Positions 12,416-23,800 of a DNA stretch of 64,000 nucleotides are shown here, one piece after another. A program made the translations under genes and the position numbers. The notes beneath the pieces were generated by a model that was given only the letters and a program-made list of their open reading frames with translations, had not been told where the DNA came from and did no database searches. Each line of letters starts with the position of its first letter. The first letter of the stretch is position 1. Source of the stretch: Rhabditophanes sp. KR3021 (lineage: Eukaryota > Nematoda > Chromadorea > Rhabditida > Alloionematidae); the NCBI GenBank assembly GCA_963281155.1, contig CAUJLY010000003.1:6634001-6698000 (forward strand). The letters are read 5' to 3'.

Positions 12416-12542
12416 ACTTTGACCTAATTGTTACTTTGTGTCTATTAAATTTTGTTATCTTTACTTATAATTTAGAGTCTTTTTAATAGTCAATAAAATT
12501 TTGACAAACGCCACTACCACTAATTTGGTTTAATTGAATAGA

Positions 12543-12835
12543 ATGGCTCGTAAGTTAGGTTAACAAACAACTTTGATGTAATTACAAATTTTTCAGGTGG
12601 AAATCAAAGAGATCTAGCTCGTGAAAAGAATGCCAAGAAGCTCAAAGAAGCTCAAAAATCCAAAGGAGCAAATGCCCAAGTCGGAAACGAAGGAATGTCT
12701 ACTGAAAAGAGACAGGAAAGAGATGCTGCTGCGATGCGCATGAAGCAAGAAGCTGCTCTTGCTAAGAAAGCTGAGCAAGACAAAGGAAGTGTTGCAGCTG
12801 GACCAAAAGTTATCAAGTATGATCCTCTCAAATAA
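12543..12835 (+). CDS. SERF: SERF family protein (small EDRK-rich factor)
   Basis: Two exons, 12543-12549 (only ATGGCTC) and 12597-12835, separated by a 47-nt intron, encode 81 residues. The product begins MARGNQRDLAREKNAKKLKE, the diagnostic N-terminus of SERF/MOAG-4 proteins, and is highly charged (Lys, Glu, Arg) with no Cys and no membrane segment. Known family role: an intrinsically disordered modifier of protein aggregation, MOAG-4 in C. elegans. The length is slightly above the usual 60-80 residues, with a C-terminal extension ending VIKYDPLK. Splitting the gene just after codon 2 is a typical placement in this family. Confidence 0.92.
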
Positions 12836-13626
12836 ATTTACCCGTAATATTAATTTAAACCTTGGAATATTACATTCGAGTTAATCTAAAATAAATTGTT
12901 TTTTAAATGAATAGCATATGATATTTTTTGTGTTGACAACAACACATTTTAAACTACAGCTATAAGTGTGGGGAGAACGTGCATCGACGCATTATTTTTA
13001 TTTTTTTCGACACAAGCAAACACACTTTACCATTTGACTGTCTATTTACTTTCAAACCAAATTATTTAGTGAAGATGATAACATTTCTTACGAAGCTTTT
13101 TATTTGAGGTTGATTGTTTTTTGCTAAATTGTTGGTTGAAATCAATTGTGATTTGATAAGAATAATATTTTCTTGTCCAATAACAATATAACTATGATAA
13201 GGAAGAGTATTTGTGCTGTTTTATTAGTACTTTTAGTTGTGTCATGTGTTTGTGAGTAAAGTTTATTGCTCTTTCGCCTTACAACCGTCTTGTGCCTTAC
13301 CAAATATCGATGTCATTTTATTGTATTCTCTTTCATGTCATGTCAATCATGGATTTTTATATTTACCCACAAAATAAATAATTATTTGTTATACACACAA
13401 CTTTTTTTACCTTCCTGCATTAAACTAAATAACACATAGATAACTAAAAAAGACGACGCAACGAGGCTGAGCATTTAGTGGTTTAAAGTTCAAAAAACAT
13501 TCTATTTTGCCTATCATCTCTTTTTTCTCCGTTTATTATGCTTTACTAGCAATTGATTTTCACGATTTCGTAATAAATGGGATATTTAAGTTTGATTTAA
13601 GATTACAAATTGTTTTAGATATAAAG
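12836..13626. other. Intergenic, with an orphan signal-peptide-like exon at 13194-13251
   Basis: Mostly AT-rich. An ATG at 13194 opens MIRKSICAVLLVLLVVSCV, a clear hydrophobic leader, and then meets a donor-like TTTGTGAGTAAAG. No cognate second exon is certain. It is phase-compatible with the acceptor at 13618 just before the TSPO ATG, so it may be an alternative first exon of that gene. Confidence 0.4.
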
Positions 13627-14181
13627 ATGGTTTACGTTTGGACTGATTGTGATACAAAGAAGGCCTTGGCTTCTGCTTTGGTCCCAGTTGCTTGTACAGC
13701 TTTAACCTCATACACTGCTTGGCACGATAAGTCTGTTACTAATTTTCTTAACGTAAGTTTGGGAATTGATTTATCAAAAGTAATCAACTTATTTAAGGAT
13801 TGCTGCGCCTGCAAGTATGCTCCAACCGATCCAAAAATCTGGGCTGCTCTCGATGCGATTGGTCTTGCTCCTTATGGGTATGCCTCTTATCTCGTTTTCA
13901 AATCTGGTGGAGGGTTTGCTTACAAGGACACTACCCTCGCTTTGACTCTTTACGGAGCTTCCTTGGCCGCCTGGCTGGCTTATGCTCCAATCATGAAGAA
14001 AAAAGATGCTAACTGTCTTTTTTACAACTCCATGTTATTCAATGTATTGTCTGCCGGAGCCTGCTACACTTTCTGGCAAATCGACCAAACTGCTGGAAAA
14101 TTAGCCATCCCAGCTGTTCTCTTCGCCGCAGCCTACAATATCATGGCTTACACCGGATGTCAAAAACCCAAAACTCTCTAA
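13627..14181 (+). CDS. TSPO: TSPO-family translocator protein
   Basis: Single-exon frame of 184 residues with five hydrophobic helices. From residue 60 the arrangement follows TspO/MBR proteins: KYAPTDPKIWAALDAIGLAP, YGYASYLVFKSGGGF (human YGSYLVWKELGGF), LALTLYGASLAAWLAYAPI, a fourth helix with SAGACYTFWQID, and a last helix ending in NIMAYTGC. The canonical WxPPxWVFGPVW motif is relaxed, so this is a divergent member. The family sits in the outer mitochondrial membrane and binds porphyrins and sterols. A well-formed TTGTTTTAG acceptor ends 8 nt before the ATG at 13627, so the longer open frame from 13507 is rejected as intronic. The upstream exon at 13194 could add a leader. Confidence 0.75.
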   Translation: MVYVWTDCDTKKALASALVPVACTALTSYTAWHDKSVTNFLNVSLGIDLSKVINLFKDCCACKYAPTDPKIWAALDAIGLAPYGYASYLVFKSGGGFAYKDTTLALTLYGASLAAWLAYAPIMKKKDANCLFYNSMLFNVLSAGACYTFWQIDQTAGKLAIPAVLFAAAYNIMAYTGCQKPKTL

Positions 14182-14654
14182 TAAATAATGAAATTAGTAC
14201 ATAATTTGACAGCACACAACCTATTTTACCATTTACCATTTTTAAGGTTAATTTTTAAACAATAAATTGCTGTGGTTTATAAAACAACATCTTCCTCATT
14301 TCCTTATGTGTTTGGTACTTTTTTATTATGTATTAAATTAAAAAGTAAAAACCTAATCTCAACATCTTTTTATCAAATCTCTGTATTAGGAATAACCTGT
14401 CGCGGAAGAACATTTTACTATTGTATTAGTCATCAAGACTTTGCCAATAAAATAATAATTAACACATATCTGTAGTCGGAAATATACGAAATCATCCGTC
14501 TACTACCTAAATGACCTTCACTCTCAAACAAAACTATCACCAACAATCAAATTAAAGGTTGACCTCATTTTATTTAAACATTCTCCGGTGACATTCGAAC
14601 CACCACCATACATTGATCTATCTTGTCCAGTCATTTCGACATCTCTTTTCTCAA
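14182..14654. other. Intergenic
   Basis: 473 bp between the TSPO-like stop and the patched-related start. AATAAA-like signals follow the TSPO stop. No gene or notable repeat seen. Confidence 0.5.
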
Positions 14655-17449
14655 ATGCCATCTTATGATTGTATTGAAAGACCATTGTCTAGATTCTTTT
14701 TTCAATATGGACAGTTTTTGGCTAAGCATCCAATGCTTTTTATTATATTTCCGTTGGTCGTGACTTTCGCTATGGGGCTTGGATTGTTGCATCTGAATTC
14801 TATTAGCGATGCTGTTTACCTTTTTACTCCTAGTGATGCTTTGTCCAAGATGGAAAGACAGGTTATTCATGATTTGTGGCCGTTGACTAATGATAATTAT
14901 ATTCCGGGAAGGGCTGTGACGCAGAGTCGCGAGTTTCAGGTACTACCTATTTAGTTTGAATAAACATTTTAATTTGTTAGATTATTGTTTCTACGCAAGA
15001 CGATGGCAACATCCTAGAACCTCAATACGCTGAAGCCATAAAAAGACTAGACATGTACATCCAAAACCGCATCAAAGTGACTGTCGCAAACCAAACCTAC
15101 CGCTACGAAGACCTTTGCCTCCAATACAAACACCAAGGCTGCCCAGGAAACAAGCACATCCAACTAATCTCTGCTCTCTACAACCACGGCATCAACGTAA
15201 CCTACCCAACAGTCCGCATCGGCGACAAAACAGGCTACCTTGGTTCAGCCCTCGGCGGGGTCATGCTAACTCACGGTCCAAACAAAACTCAGATTGTGGC
15301 GTCGGGAAAAGCGTGGTTCATGATTTACCACCTCAAATTCTATCCCACCAACATGTCCTACATTTCAGGGTTATGGGAAAAAGAACTCGAAGGTGGTCTT
15401 TTCAATTACCCACCAGATCCCTACATCAAATTCACTTTCTTCCATTCACAAACGTTGCCAGAAGAGTTACGTCGAAATGCAAATTCATTAATCCCGAGAT
15501 TTATCTTATCATTTGCTCTGTGCGTCGTTTTTTCAGCTGTTTGTGCAATGTCGTTGATCAAAGGAACTTATTATATAGATTGGGCAATGTCGAAGCCGAT
15601 AGTGGCCATTTTGGGGGTAGCTTGTGCGGGATTGGGAATTGCAACGGCTGTAGGTGCGATTAATTTATGTGGAATGTACTATTCAGATATAGTTGGAGTG
15701 ATGCCTTTTTTGATTGTGGCTGTTGGAATTGACAATATGTTTTTGATGATGGCTTCGATTAGGAGATCTCCGAGACATTTGCCAACAAGTGAGAGGATTG
15801 GGGATTGTTTGAGTGATGCAGCCATTTCGATGTTTATTACTTCGTTGACTGATGCATTGTCTTTTGGTGTTGGTTGCATCACCACAATTCCGGCCGTTCA
15901 GATTTTTTGTGTTTATACGGGAGTTGCTGTCGTGGTCACCTTTTTGTATGAAATAACCTTCTTTGCTGCTATATTAGCTATTTCTATTGAAATGGAAAAG
16001 AACAATGAACATGCCTTGTTTAAGTGCAAGACAGTTCAATATAATCCTAACAAAAGACAATCCTTCTGGACCAAGTTATTTATGCTAGGTTCACACACCA
16101 ACATCATCGACGAACCTCATCAACACGATCAAATTATTGCAGAAGATTCAATTCCAGCAGCGTTTTTCAGAAATTACTTTGGTCCTATTTTGATGATGCC
16201 ATTAGTTAGAGTTATGAGTTGTGTTTGGTTTGTTGTTTATATGGCTATTTCAATTTATGGATGTCTTCAACTGAGAGAAGGCTTGGAGCCTGTTAATTTG
16301 CTGGTCGAGGATTCGTATGCTATTCCGCATTATAGAAACTTGGAAAAATTCTTTTGGCATTATGGCGCTCCAGTGCAGATAGTTGTCAATAATCCCCCAG
16401 ACTTGAGGAATCCCTTGGAAAGAAAAAGAATCCATGAGATGATCCATGACTTCGCAAACACTAGGCACACAATCGGAGATGATTCCGTCCAATTCTGGAT
16501 GAATGAAATGGAAAAATACTACAAAGTCGAAGTGGACCAAGAAATGAACGACGATTACTTTTACAGCTACGCTCAGCATTACATAGCAGCCAAATCCAAT
16601 GAATACTGGCCCGAAGATATCAAATGGAAAATAAACTCCGATGGCACCGCCAACATCTCCGCCTTCCGTTTCATCGTCGGCATGCGGGACATCGCCAATT
16701 CAGTGGACCAAACGGATGCAACTTACACGATGCGTGACGTAGCAGCAAATTACTCAATGTACAATGTTACAACATTCATGCCACTATGGCTGTTCACAGA
16801 TCAGTACGCCCTCGTCGTCCCAAACACAGTCCAAAACATCGTCATAGCAATGATAATGATGATTTTCATCTCTTTATTCCTGATCCCACAGCCTGTCTGT
16901 GCCTTCTGGGTGACTATAGCTATCTTTACAATGGATATTGGTGTGATAGGTTTCATGACTCTGTGGGATGTGAATTTGGATGCCATTTCGATGATCACTA
17001 TCATTATGTCGATTGGATTTAGTGTTGATTATTCAGCTCATATAACATATGGGTATGTGGTGTCAAAAGAAATATCACCCACTGACAAAGTAATTGATGC
17101 CCTGGGTGCATTAGGATGGCCATTGGTCCAGGGAGCTGCTTCGACTATTTTAGCAGTTGCTGTGTTGGCGGATGTTCCTGCTTATATGATTGTTACCTTT
17201 TTCAAGACTGTCTTCCTGGCTATCACTATTGGGTTGTTGCATGGGTTGATTTTCTTGCCTGTTTGCTTGTCTATGTTTGTGAGGGGCTGTTGTGTTGTGA
17301 CGAATGAGGTTGATTGTGAAAAGAAGCAAATTAACAGGAAGGTCTCGGAATTTGGTTTGGATAACTTGGAAATGAATGAACCTGTCAGGTATAGAACTGC
17401 TATGAATGTGAATAACAATAATAATGCTGTGTATCCAAGTAATTATTGA
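14655..17449 (+). CDS. Patched-related (PTR) RND-type membrane protein with sterol-sensing domain
   Basis: Two exons (14655-14939 and 14981-17449; 41-nt intron) encode 917 residues. Each half has one helix, a large loop and a block of five helices, the duplicated RND/patched plan. The first block is a sterol-sensing domain containing the TM4 motif VAVGIDNMFLMMASI. The second block carries the mirrored TM10 motif MSIGFSVDYSAHITYG, whose buried Asp serves in proton-driven RND transport. The tail is short, ending in an Asn-rich stretch. Nematodes have many PTR proteins, acting in cuticle, moulting and epithelial function, and the single-domain Dispatched/PTCHD-like length (about 900) fits PTR better than Patched itself. 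The ATG at 14655 precedes the first helix at a normal distance. Both acidic residues are kept, so it is probably active. Confidence 0.9.
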
Positions 17450-17816
17450 TGTTTGAAGGTGAATTTTTGTCTAGATGACGGGTATTATGAAGAATTATTA
17501 CGTAAATAAAGTTATTTAATTTAAGGGAAATCGTTTTATTTATTTATACTTTCCAAATATAACTAATTATTATAACATAAAATGATTCAAAATTTCTTTG
17601 CTAGTTAAAAACAGTTTAAAAAGTAAATATTATTATTTTCAAATTGTTTCTCAATTTTGGAGACAATATTGGAATTCAGACATAAAATTAATGGTGTTAG
17701 TTTTGAGGCTTGGCAAACTCAATGGAAAATCAGATAAGTATCAATTAATTGAAGAAGAAGTCATACTTTACATTCCCCAGCTTTGTAATCTTTGTTGCTT
17801 GAGAATATTCAAAAAA
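17450..17816. other. Intergenic between convergent genes
   Basis: AT-rich, with AATAAAG-type polyadenylation signal after the PTR stop near 17505. No further feature. Confidence 0.5.
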
Positions 17817-18313
17817 TTAGCATAAAGTTTGTGGTTTGAGGAAATATCCTTCTTGGTTAGTACATTTGCAAAAGTTGAATATAAGGTTTAATGCACAAAG
17901 TTTTAACATTGATACATTTTGATAAAATATTGTTGATAATTTCAACTGCATTTCTTGTGAATCTTTCCATTTCACGATCTTGAGATTCCTTATTAGATCC
18001 ATTTCGATACCCAAAAAGCAATGTAATTTCATACAATCCACTTTATGATAATCTGAGTCATATACTCCTTGTAATTTTTTCAATAATTGGTCTTCTTTAT
18101 CAAGTCTATCACCAAACGCCCTTACACTTCCGCGGGAATTGAAAGAATTAGTCAATTCAATTCGTAAATTGAAAGTTTCCACTGAAGTTGTTAGCTTTTG
18201 TTTCTCAATCACCCTAAACAAGTTTCGACACGTTTTATGCCATATGTTTTGACGCACCTCTCAAACAGATATGGGAAATTAAGTACAGTCCGCATGTTTT
18301 TCTTATCTTCAAT
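17817..18313 (-). CDS. Unrecognised protein, 3' exons of a minus-strand gene
   Basis: Two exons are supported by splice sites: 18258-18313 (acceptor TATTTTAG, donor AG/GTGCGT) and 17817-18213, with a 44-nt intron whose removal keeps one frame (LFERVIEKQKLTTS across the junction). The protein is helical and charged, ends in a Cys-containing segment, and has no signal peptide or membrane span in this part. I do not recognise the family. The 5' end is not found; the fragment at 18693-19190 lies upstream on the same strand and might belong to the same locus. Confidence 0.4.
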
Positions 18314-18692
18314 CTAAAATAGTTGAAAATTAGTTGAAATTTAATGTACGACCAATTTTTATAATAAAAAAATAATCAAAGTAATTTAACATGAGTATTA
18401 CAAACGATTGTAATTTTAAAATGAGATTGTATTAACAAAATTGCAAAAAAACCCGAAATTGGTATGTGGATCGTATAAAGTTATTTCTACAACGAAAACA
18501 TGCAAAATTTTTATTTAAAGCATTGTGCATATTTATTAAGTAACTATGTTTGCAGCTCGAAAAATAAATTGGACATATCAAACGTTACAATAAACAATTA
18601 AACAATGAGCAGGTAGATAAATTAACTTTCAAGAACATTTTATTGTAATTCATAACTAAATCTCGGAAATGCGACAATTTGTGGTTTTAATT

Positions 18693-19190
18693 TTAATTCA
18701 AGAATACTCTTGATTTTGTCCCTTTTGTTGTATTAATAATTTGTGTCGGCACTACTTCCATGACAACAATAATGCGTGTTCCATCTTCCATAGATCTTGC
18801 TACATGAACTGGAATAAACAAATTTACTATTTGATCCATTTGTAATTTTTTACATCATAAAGTTGGCACAATAACTTAGTCTTATAATCTCCTGTGCATG
18901 TAATTGTTTGTCCAAACGATGACAAAGCATTATTACCTGCTTGAATTTAAATATTAAACAAAAACACAATCCTCACTTTTACGAATCAAATTAAAACAGT
19001 CAAAGACCTTCCAGTGTGTTATTTTTCCAAATTATTTACTTACTTTTCAATTTTTCATCTCCTAATGCAAATAAATTGTTTTTTTATATTTTTGGATAAC
19101 AGATTCTCTTTTTGGATCAATAATTGTTTATCGGAATATATGATTTTATATTCATTATAAGAACTGCGGATTGGTGTTTCTTCCTTGAAT
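18693..19190 (-). pseudogene. Frameshifted fragment with weak RPA1 N-domain-like pattern
   Basis: On the minus strand an acceptor at 19191-19192 opens FKEETPIRSSYNEYKIIYSD, but the frame breaks at a run of seven A. A second acceptor near 18952 opens NNALSSFGQTITCTGDYK followed by LLCQLYDV, which then stops. A third frame reads VARSMEDGTRIIVVMEVVPT and ends at 18693. The order of YKIIYSD, ALSSF, LCQ and DGTRIIVVMEV recalls the RPA70 N-terminal OB fold (YRLLMSDG, LSSF, CQ, DGRRVVILMEL). The match is visual and weak, and no single frame survives, so either decay or indel errors in homopolymers must be assumed. Confidence 0.3.
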
Positions 19191-19305
19191 CTAAAAAATA
19201 TACATAACTAATTTATTATCTCAAACATACATAAAAACATTTAGAACAACTCCTCTTCAAAAAATCGCTGCTTATGAAACTGTTTTCCGTTTAAGCAATG
19301 TGTAA

Positions 19306-19935
19306 CTAAGTTAGGTAATGAAGGAACGTTTTGATTTTTTTTGAATATTTGAATAAATCTCCAAGATCGAAACTCAATTTAGGAAGTGTAACGTTTTGTT
19401 TGAATAAATCTCCGAGATTGACATTCACAACAGGAGCTTGTTCATCGAATCGCAAGAACGATTTGTCATCTCCAATATCAGCTGTAATTAGGATTCTGAT
19501 GACAGCCCATCTAATTTCTTCAGTAGTTCCGTCCATAATTTTTGTGATTTCATCATTTTCTTGTTTGTAAGAAATATTTTTGTTTAATTTGACACCTTCA
19601 ATTTGATCGTAAACGGCTTTGGCTTTACTTGTCAAGTTTTTAGCTGCAGCAGCATATTTGATTTTTAAATCAGCATTGTATGTAGCTAAGTTAGATTTGT
19701 ATTCATTGTAACTAGTCTTGACTTGTTCAGATTTGGTTGCAATCCAGACATCTTCGGCAGTAGCGACTTGAACCTTGGTCAAAGCATCATTTTTTCTAAT
19801 CGCCCAAAATTCACGACTTTCGGCTCCACTTAAACTTCTCAAAAAAGTAGGCATTGGTGGGGCAGCTAGAGCAACACTTGCAAGTACAACACTAATAAGT
19901 ACAACTTTGAATGAAGCACACATGATTGAATACAT
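19306..19935 (-). CDS. SXP/RAL-2 family secreted protein
   Basis: Single exon, 209 residues. An N-terminal signal peptide (VVLISVVLASVALA) is followed by the SXP/RAL-2 domain (PF02520, DUF148): PTFLRSLSGAESREFWAIR, a Trp-containing helix (EDVWIATKSE), a central Tyr-rich helical region and the motif NKNISYKQENDEITKIMDGT. The family is nematode-restricted and secreted; some members bind cations or are immunodominant antigens in parasites, but the molecular role is poorly known. The C-terminus adds two similar segments (NVNLGDLFKQ and SFDLGDLFKY). It is about half identical by eye in the domain to the gene ending at 41559 on the other strand. ATG 19935 gives the best leader; a second Met four codons on is an alternative. 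Confidence 0.9.
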   Translation of the reverse strand: MYSIMCASFKVVLISVVLASVALAAPPMPTFLRSLSGAESREFWAIRKNDALTKVQVATAEDVWIATKSEQVKTSYNEYKSNLATYNADLKIKYAAAAKNLTSKAKAVYDQIEGVKLNKNISYKQENDEITKIMDGTTEEIRWAVIRILITADIGDDKSFLRFDEQAPVVNVNLGDLFKQNVTLPKLSFDLGDLFKYSKKIKTFLHYLT

Positions 19936-20862
19936 TATTTAACTCAAATGCAACCCTTTTATACTATTTTAGGAATGTCAATTTATTTAAGCTTTGTAAT
20001 CGGAAAGATTATTAAAAGGTCCAAGTTGTGATTCATACAACTTTTGTTAGTAGAGGATGATTAAATATACTTTTAATAATAAATTTATATCCGAAATGGG
20101 TTGAGTCATCACCATTTTTTGTGCAACTATTAATTTCAGTTAAAGAAACTTGTTTACTCTGCTTTATTATGGAAGTTCAATTATATGAAGCAGCTGTCAG
20201 ATATTTTAAATCACAAAAGTGACATTGAATATACTACAGATCGGGATAAAATTAAGCACAATTTTAAAATGAACAATATTTACCAAAGTTGGCAAAAATA
20301 ACCCTCCATCATTTTGTCAACATCCATTTTCACTTCAATTTAAACGCCATTGTCATTTCTTTTCATCCAATACAATGTCACAAAAAAACGAATCGAAAAT
20401 ATTAACTATTATTATTCATTTGAAAGTCCGCAAAATATTCATTTAATATGAATAATTGTTAAGACCACTAGACATTTATTATTAGATAAGCGCCCTCGTA
20501 TCTTTAAACAAATCAAATATTCTTATATCCAAAACTTTATTCCCCATATACATAAAAATATATCCATACACACAACACATTGTTAAGGCAAACGTCAAAA
20601 AGAGTTAATCGAATAAAGAGTTGACTTGCCTTGTTAGCTCTTAATTTTTAAAAGTACTTCGACCCATATATTTGCTGTCGATTTGGATGATAACATTAAG
20701 ATGTACATGTAAATTAGTTGGGTGGCTTTTGCTATCATCTATTTGAAGTAAAACCTTTTAACGTTTTAGGCCTTTACTTTATATTTATTAATAGATGAGG
20801 CAACAACTTTTTCAGAAGAATATAATACATATGTCTTAATAGAGGTCATATGTTAACCTATT
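19936..20862. other. Divergent intergenic region, no gene
   Basis: 927 bp upstream of both the SXP/RAL-2 gene (minus) and the glutamate receptor (plus). AT-rich; no ORF with coding character. Confidence 0.5.
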
Positions 20863-23800
20863 ATGTTACTTTTTAAGATACTTATTTTGTTGTTCAGTTT
20901 TTGTTATGTAAAGGGTGCCGTTGATACGATTAAATTTGGTAAGTCACCCACAATTAAAAAAATTATTTCCAAAATTTAATAGGTGCCGTCTTCCGAACCT
21001 CAAAAGACGCTCATTTGGCGGCAGCCCTTTCTTATGCAATTACATGGAACAATGTCCGACTAAATCACTATCCTAGATTTGAATTTGTTACTGAATCTAT
21101 CAAACCCATGGATCATTACGATGCTGTCAAAAAAGTATGTAAGATGATTGAAAAGTCAAATGTAAAAGCCATTTTTTCAACTGCCGACAGATACCTGAAT
21201 TTGCAAATACAAGACCTAACAACCAAAATAGATATTCCCTTTTTCAATGTGGTAAATGATTATGAAACTATCGCAACATCTATTTTAGACAATGACGAAG
21301 AAAAGGATATATGGAGTTCAAGGTGCTAAGTTTATTAAATTAAAGTTTCAAAATTAAGAGTTTTTGGAAATATTGGACATAATTATCAATATTATTATTA
21401 GCTTCAGCAATTATCCTAGCTAAGATCTGCTACTTGACAATTCATTTCTGAAAACATGTGTTGGACTTCTTCAAAGGAACACTTACCTGAGTCAGAGTTT
21501 ATAAGTTGTGGTGTTAGAGCGTTAATGAGGATACACTCAATATTCTTTGCAACTTGTTTTGACTGGTACCACTTCTTTAATGCTATGACGCCGTTCTTAC
21601 CAATGACTGGGGAATGCCATAATCATCTCTTTTGCGCGCACGTTTCGTTAGCTCTTCATCTTCTTCTATTATAGTTTAACAAACATCTAATAAGAGGCAA
21701 TCTTGAGCTTTAAAAACCGAACTGAATTAGCAGATGTGTATTTGATCTTGAATATCACCTTGATACGTAAATAGCTTTCAGCTAATATTGAAATTTAAAG
21801 GCACAGAGTCTTAAACCACAATTGCTTTTAGTGTTTCCTAATGCAATATTAAAATTAAAGAGATGTAATCTTCTTACGTTATTATTTAGTTTACAATGTG
21901 TATTTTAGGATCCAGATGTTTCCTAAGACTTATTTAGAAGAAGCAATCAGTGATTTGATTAAACATTGGCGATGGAACCGTGTAATTGTTGTCTATTCAG
22001 ATATCAGTAGAATCAATTATCTTGTCTCTTTTTTGGAACGACCTGAATACAGCGGCATTAAATTTTCCTTAATTCGAGTCGTTGACGGAGACTTTTTAAT
22101 AGCAGCCAAAAGTGTAAAAGAATCAGAAGATTGTGCGAATGACCAAGAAAAGTACTGCAATGAAATGAATCGTCTTTTAATTGACATGAATGTTGGTGAT
22201 GCATACCAATTTTTTCTTGCTTCTCTTCAAATGGGACTAGTTGATCTGAGACATTGGTTTTTGGTGACGTCTACTGATTTGAGGAGTATGGATATGTCTT
22301 TATTTAGACACAATCATGCACGTTTTATTGGTGTTAATTCGATTGATCCGCAATTTTTGGTCAAATTTAAGAAAACCTTCGATTTTGGTGATTTTAAACA
22401 ATTTGTTAGTGAAGCATGGCTGAAGGGTAATAATTCAATTAAGACATTAGAATTATCGGAAGCTGCACTTTTATTTGATTCTGTCTATTTGGCTGTTGAT
22501 TCCTTTATTGAAACGAGCAAAAATAATCAATTGTTATTGAACGACAGATCTATTACTCATTGTCGAACACCGATTCAATCTCCTAAGCCTTATCACTACG
22601 GCAAAGATATAATTGCCTCAATCACAAAATCCAGGCTAAATGGCTTGACAGGAGACTTATCCAGAGTCTCGTTACCTACACACACTCAAACAAACTTCAG
22701 CTACAGAATAGACTTACTCGGATACAATGGGAACATCGACGACATTGGCTTCTGGGAACCCATAACAGACGTCAATGTAAACATGACACATGATTCAAAA
22801 GCTCAACTTCAAACAAATGTTAAAGTGTCAGATGAATTAAAGCCACATTTTAGAGTCACCACAGTTCTCGAACGGCCGTATATTATGTATAAGAAGAATC
22901 ACTTTGAATTAGACAAGAATTCTCAATTTGAAGGCTTTTGTATTGAATTGTTGCATGAATTAAGCCGTGATCTTGGATTTACTTATACTATTTCTGTTGT
23001 TAAGGATAGACGTTATGGGAATGATGTTTATAAGAATGGAACTTGGGATGGGTAAATGGCTAGATTTTTATTATCTAATTTCCGTATTTTAGCATTGTGG
23101 GGGAGATTTTAAGAGGTGAAGCAGATATGGCTGGTATGAATTTACTCCAAGATTTAAATTTATTTATTTTAGTATCGCCATTCACTGTCAATTTCCAACG
23201 GGCACAAGTAGTAGACTTCACAAAACCCTTTCTTTCACTCGGAATTTCAATCCTCTACAAAATACCCAATGATCACCAACCCGACCTCTTCTCCTTCCTA
23301 AATCCCTTATCTCTCGAAATCTGGATTTGCATATTCATATCTATAATAGGTTTCACATTTCTCCATAATTGGTCCAAAAAATATTTATTAAGGGACATAC
23401 AAAAATAATAATATATACATCATGCAATTAAAAGGCAAAAGATTCAGAGTATTTATATAATGTTCTGACTGCTATTTTACTAATTTTTTACTATTGAGAG
23501 ATTCTGGAGATACATTATTGCGTCGGACTGTCCTGAAGCATCAATATTAGTCAAATACTTCTGTAACTTAAAGATAATAGCATATCCAATGGTCAATTCT
23601 TCATTGATATGCAAGTCATCCCTAAAAACAACTCTTATTTTTTCAACCACTATAACATCTTATTTCTTGAGGAGTTAAAGGGCTCCTTTCAAAATTTTTG
23701 AAGTAGATAAATTGCGATTATATTTAATCTGGTTTCCAATTGACTCGAAACCCCAACGTAGGCAATGTGGTTGAGAAGTCCTTGCATTTGACATCTTTCC

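Noticed and set aside
13507..13626. N-terminal extension of the TSPO-like frame
   Set aside because: A strong acceptor (TTGTTTTAG) ends at 13618, and the extension encodes an unlikely leader. The ATG at 13627 is preferred.
14590..14612. tRNA T-arm-like sequence on the minus strand (GGTTCGAATG)
   Set aside because: No matching acceptor stem, D-arm or anticodon arm at the right distances.
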